64,000 bases of DNA from Shimia sp. CNT1-13L.2 (GTDB lineage: Bacteria; Pseudomonadota; Alphaproteobacteria; Rhodobacterales; Rhodobacteraceae). The stretch lies in NCBI RefSeq assembly GCF_024331145.1, contig NZ_JANDJO010000003.1, positions 186,001 to 250,000 on the forward strand, in the 5' to 3' direction. The notes beneath the pieces were generated by a model. It worked only from the letters and a program-made list of their open reading frames with translations. It did not search any database and was not told the origin of the DNA. The translations under genes and the position numbers were made by a program. Positions 61,801 to 64,000 of the stretch are shown piece by piece; position 1 is the stretch's first letter; each line of letters opens with the position of its first letter.

Positions 61801-64000
61801 TCCAGCGAGTCGTTGTCTGTGCCGCCCAGAAGGCTATCGTCGCCCGCTTCGCCATTGAGGGTGTCGTTGCCGGCGTTGCCGTTCAGCGTGTCGTTGCCCG
61901 CGCCGCCATTCAGGAGGTCTGCGCCAGCGCCGCCGGACAATTCGTTGGCATCGGCGTTACCGGCAATGCTGTCACTGCCACCGCTTCCGACGACATTTTC
62001 GATGCTGACCAGATCGGCATAGTTTGTTGCCCCGATCATGGCCGTATTCGAGACAAGGCTGATCGCCCAGTTGCTGGAGCCGTAGCTGAAATCGACGGTG
62101 TCAATGCCAGCACCGCCATCTGCAAGATGACCGGCGCCGCCGAACCCGATGGATAGAACGTCATTGCCGTCTTCACCATAGAGTTTGTCTACGCCCGCGC
62201 CGCCGTTGAGTGTGTCGTTCCCCAAACCACCTTGAAGGACGTTGTTGTTGCCATCGCCCGTGATCGAGTCATTGCCGGAGCCGCCGATCACGTTTTCGAT
62301 CGAAACAAGCGTGGCGTAGTTCGTCGCGACAAGTATCGCGCTGCCCGACGTCAGGTTGATGATCCAGCTGGCGTTGGAGTAGCTCCATGTTGCGGTGTCG
62401 TCGCCAACGCCGCCGTCCAGAACATGCCCAATGCCACCTGAGTCGATCGAAAGCAGGTCGTTGCCTCCCTGGCCGTACAACGTATCGACGCCAGAGCCGC
62501 CCAGCAGGGTATCATGACCGTTCCCGCCGTAGATCGTGTTGTTGGATGCGTTGCCGGTGACGCTGTCGTTGCCGCCGCCCATCACCGCGATTTCGAAGTT
62601 GGTATAGGATTCGCCGATGAAGTTCGTCAGGCCGGTGCCCATGTCGAACACATAGTTCCCGTTGTAGGCAGTGTGGTCGATGCGGTCGATCCCAACACCG
62701 CCATCCATGGTCTCAAGACCAATTCCGGACAACAGCGTGTCGTTACCGGCGTCACCGTAGTAGAGGCCGCCATCGCCGTCCGACGTCAGGCGGTCGTTGT
62801 TATTGCCGCCGCGCAGGGTGTCTTTGCCCGTGCCACCAATCAGCGTGTCGTTGCCATCGCCACCCAGAATCGAGTCATTGCCGGCATCGCCAAGGAGACT
62901 GTCGTTGCCGGAGAAGCCGTTCAGCGTGTCATTCCCGCCTTTGCCGTCGATGGTGTCGTCTTCGGTGGTGCCGGTGATGTTGTTGGCGCTGGAGCTGCCG
63001 TTGATGAAGATCTGGTCGTTCTGGCCACCCCAGTCCTGGAATACCCAGGAGGAGAAGTTCTTGTTCTGGCCATAGGACGTGCTGAAGTTGATGGTCAGTG
63101 TCTCGTCGGCACCAATAACCGCGTAACCATCGATGATAGTGCCGTCGCCCAACTCCTGTGCGTCGTCGAGTTCCTTGTTTGTCAGGATGAGGGACGTATC
63201 GGAGGCATTGAACCGGATTTCCTCAACATCGTCGAAGTTTGCCCCCGACAAGTCGAACGTCCCGGTCGCATTCAGGTCAACAGTGTCATTGCCGGAACCG
63301 CCATAAAAGAAATCGCTGTGCGTGCCAGCCACATCAAGTTCGAAGCTGTCGTTGCCTGATCCGCCATACATGGTGTCGGTGCCGGCCCCACCGATCAGTT
63401 GGTCATTCTGGTTGTTGCCGTAGAGTAGGTCATTGCCAGTGCCGCCACGAAGAGTGTCATTGCCGTCGTAGCCACGTAGCGTGTCGTTGCCGCCGCGTCC
63501 GTCGAGATTGTTGCGGGCATCATTGCCCCTGATGCTGTCATTGCCTGAACCGCCGATCGCGTTTTCGATCAGGGAGCGGGAATCATTGTTGTACTGAAGC
63601 GCGTTGAACAGGTGGCCGCGCGACATATGGGTGCCAGCGGCGACGCCCGCTTCGTTGCCCGCAAGGTCCGCGCGCTGGAAGTTGCCGCCTACATCAAAGT
63701 CAGACCAGCCACCTGGGGCGAGGTTGATGTGAAGATCCGTCGTATAGTTCGACAGGTCGTAGGTGTCGGTGCCGTTGCCGTCCCATACGGTACGGAAGAC
63801 ACGGTTGGCTCCCGAGGCGCCCTGACCGACGCCGTTGATGAACATCTCGCCAGTGGTCGTCGAGAAGGTGTAGGTGGTTGATCCGCTATTGGCACCGAAA
63901 TTGGCGCCATAGAGATACTGGATCGCCGCGATGTCATACATCATCAGCGACTGCGGGTTATCCCAGGTGCCGTTGGTGTTGTAACCCGCGTTCTCGCCCA
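58821..64000 (-). CDS. giant serralysin-family RTX protein (5' end beyond window)
   Basis: At least 1,725 residues; the frame runs past base 64000, so the N-terminal part, including any HExxH site, is not visible. Visible MMYDIAAIQYLYGANF, GGNFQRADLAG and MSRGHLFNALQ match the region after the Met-turn of the neighbouring protease, so roughly 200 residues are missing. About 1,500 residues of RTX modules follow, broken by beta-rich inserts, including a duplicated one of about 97 residues. The end GLNGYTADDFIF nearly copies the neighbour's tail. Probably secreted by a type I system; proteolytic activity unproven. Confidence 0.88.
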   Translation of the reverse strand, partial: GENAGYNTNGTWDNPQSLMMYDIAAIQYLYGANFGANSGSTTYTFSTTTGEMFINGVGQGASGANRVFRTVWDGNGTDTYDLSNYTTDLHINLAPGGWSDFDVGGNFQRADLAGNEAGVAAGTHMSRGHLFNALQYNNDSRSLIENAIGGSGNDSIRGNDARNNLDGRGGNDTLRGYDGNDTLRGGTGNDLLYGNNQNDQLIGGAGTDTMYGGSGNDSFELDVAGTHSDFFYGGSGNDTVDLNATGTFDLSGANFDDVEEIRFNASDTSLILTNKELDDAQELGDGTIIDGYAVIGADETLTINFSTSYGQNKNFSSWVFQDWGGQNDQIFINGSSSANNITGTTEDDTIDGKGGNDTLNGFSGNDSLLGDAGNDSILGGDGNDTLIGGTGKDTLRGGNNNDRLTSDGDGGLYYGDAGNDTLLSGIGLETMDGGVGIDRIDHTAYNGNYVFDMGTGLTNFIGESYTNFEIAVMGGGNDSVTGNASNNTIYGGNGHDTLLGGSGVDTLYGQGGNDLLSIDSGGIGHVLDGGVGDDTATWSYSNASWIINLTSGSAILVATNYATLVSIENVIGGSGNDSITGDGNNNVLQGGLGNDTLNGGAGVDKLYGEDGNDVLSIGFGGAGHLADGGAGIDTVDFSYGSSNWAISLVSNTAMIGATNYADLVSIENVVGSGGSDSIAGNADANELSGGAGADLLNGGAGNDTLNGNAGNDTLNGEAGDDSLLGGTDNDSLDGGADNDTLSGGDGNDTLLGGLGNDSLLGDANNDSLDGGDGNDTLNGGDGVDTLMGGIGNDNLTGGSGTDHIYGGAGNDTASGGAGNDYFYFTAADVGTIEAVYGGDDTDYMILNGAGVFDFRGLNTTYVETIRFDADGSNVDKTLRLSGKELDGATELKTIMIDGNDNVGSDDTIQIDLTNYVIADLSGWTFVDWNNFNPGDRIIINGDASNETIIGSSQNDEINAGGGINTVDGGDGDDDITFSAVTIGGSFDGGLGIDHLDASGTSWLADITFNLGTGFVTEGGANRDALANIENVTVGGHASVIGDGANNEIIATSPTGNNSLVGGFGDDTLSGGGGDDTLDGGVDDDLLNGGDGNDVLDGSSGTDTIFGGDGNDTLFGGSQSDSLNGGAGDDLFRIIGTEFIDSVDGGTGTDTFDASGYSFGDLMIDMVAGTIENGGIEGVQSFLNIENFIGRTKADTVVGSADDNILDGRSGNDSLLGGGGNDTLLGDNGFDTLKGGGGHDLIQGGENSDLLLGGGGNDTIFGGAHHDTIEGGGGADVIDGGAGDNALSYAADTAGVSVDLGSNTVSGGHATGDVIFGIFNQAIGGSGNDSLAGKWGQANTLIGGAGHDTLIGKNGADNLQGGDGQDSMIGSSGADTLVGGIGADTLDGGSDDDSLIGDAGADSIRGGTGNDYIDGGTFSDQLIGQGGDDTILGGDGNDLIGGGAGADSMDGGAGNDTVSYASDTLDVFVDLNASLVAGGNATGDAISGFEHATTGSGNDILVGSNVGNNLIGGDGNDSVTGNDGDDKLYGNDGNDTLSGGNDQDTLVGGKGADVLDGGAGDDSLVGNGGVDILHGGSQNDTLVGGGGNDTLNGNAGNDQLNGSGGKDALAGGNGSDALSGGGGSDLLNGGNGNDTLTGGSQADVFVFSDGFGQDVITDFNKVDSEDINLAGVTAITDYADLISSHLVNSGGDAMIVDGANSILLQGVAYNDVLNGLNGYTADDFIF
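61147..61445 (-). repeat. duplicated non-RTX insert, copy 2
   Basis: Codes FDFRGLNTTYVETIRF to NETIIGS; matches copy 1 at 62970-63260 in pattern (E-x-IRF, KELD-x-A-x-EL, DLSGW-x-F-x-DW, I-x-INGD). Confidence 0.7.
62970..63260 (-). repeat. duplicated non-RTX insert, copy 1
   Basis: Codes FDLSGANFDDVEEIRF to NNITGT. Beta-rich domain between RTX blocks; paralog of copy 2. Confidence 0.7.

Larger units (their letters stand above)
59067..63554 (-). repeat. RTX repeat region of giant protein
   Basis: Over a hundred GGxGxDxLx units in blocks separated by short non-repeat segments such as SIENVIGGSGND and SIENVVGSGGSD. Confidence 0.85.

Noticed and set aside
58692-63359. Long forward frames of Val/Ala-rich repeats opposite the giant RTX gene
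   Set aside because: They are the complement of GGxGxDxLx codons; repeats arise from the RTX array, not from a separate gene.
56606-63554. Periodic 27-base repeats resembling an array
   Set aside because: Not CRISPR: the period is coding, units are contiguous without spacers and translate to RTX nonapeptides.

Overview
The window reads as ordinary chromosome of a marine alphaproteobacterium of the Rhodobacteraceae (Roseobacter group). This is an inference from gene content and style: a PhaZ/PhaC/PhaP/PhaR polyhydroxybutyrate locus with PhaR-type operators, a form II cox-type SLM operon, a DctBD/DctPQM TRAP system, a ferredoxin-type sulfite reductase operon with DUF2849 and DUF934 partners, an FnrL-type box, and several secreted RTX proteins. 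I see no transposase, integrase, prophage, plasmid gene or CRISPR array. Almost every stretch is coding or a short promoter/terminator.

Layout. 1-4.7 kb: the 5' part of thrS (reverse, cut by the window edge), then a forward run of a small conserved protein, three alpha/beta hydrolases and a VOC protein. 4.7-9.2 kb: PHB metabolism, with phaZ divergent from phaC, then phaP and the regulator phaR, and four PhaR-like inverted repeats between them. 9.2-18.9 kb: a long reverse block with a polar amino-acid ABC importer (ATPase, binding protein, two permeases) followed by two glutamine-synthetase-like ligases, a class I amidotransferase, an FAD amine oxidase and a DegT-type aminotransferase. This looks like uptake and gamma-glutamylation-dependent breakdown of an amine or polyamine. 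19-27.5 kb: a PhnD-like protein with a TerB protein, a split YeeE/YedE transporter behind a perfect FNR box, then XdhC-like, molybdopterin-binding and coxS-L-M genes for a molybdenum hydroxylase.

27.5-32.6 kb: two RTX proteins, a methyltransferase, infC (which must start on a non-standard codon, ATA) and an Ala/Glu-rich membrane-anchored protein. 32.7-37.6 kb: assimilatory sulfate reduction (ferredoxin reductase, DUF934, APS-type CysH, sulfite reductase, DUF2849) divergent from an Lrp-family regulator. 37.6-47.4 kb: a cytochrome P450, a DctB/DctD two-component pair whose DctD has lost the sigma-54 activator motifs, a sphingolipid-desaturase-like protein with a Stealth-family protein, and dctPQM behind two TGTGCG/CGCACA palindromes. 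47.4-56.2 kb: housekeeping genes (tpiA, an IscA-type Fe-S carrier, a SufT-like protein, NfeD/stomatin pair, tgt, glycosyltransferase, lon with a sigma-32-like promoter, an HU protein with a long basic tail, two tRNA-Val genes). 56.3-64 kb: two tandem paralogous serralysin-type RTX proteins, the second over 1,720 residues long and running off the right edge.

The points most worth a second look are the infC start codon and the unexplained inverted repeat at its promoter, the PhaR operator set, the palindromes upstream of dctP combined with a degenerate DctD, the FNR box ahead of the YeeE pair, the duplicated non-RTX insert inside the giant RTX protein, and a cysteine-rich RTX protein. I found no clear evidence of an entirely new multi-gene system.
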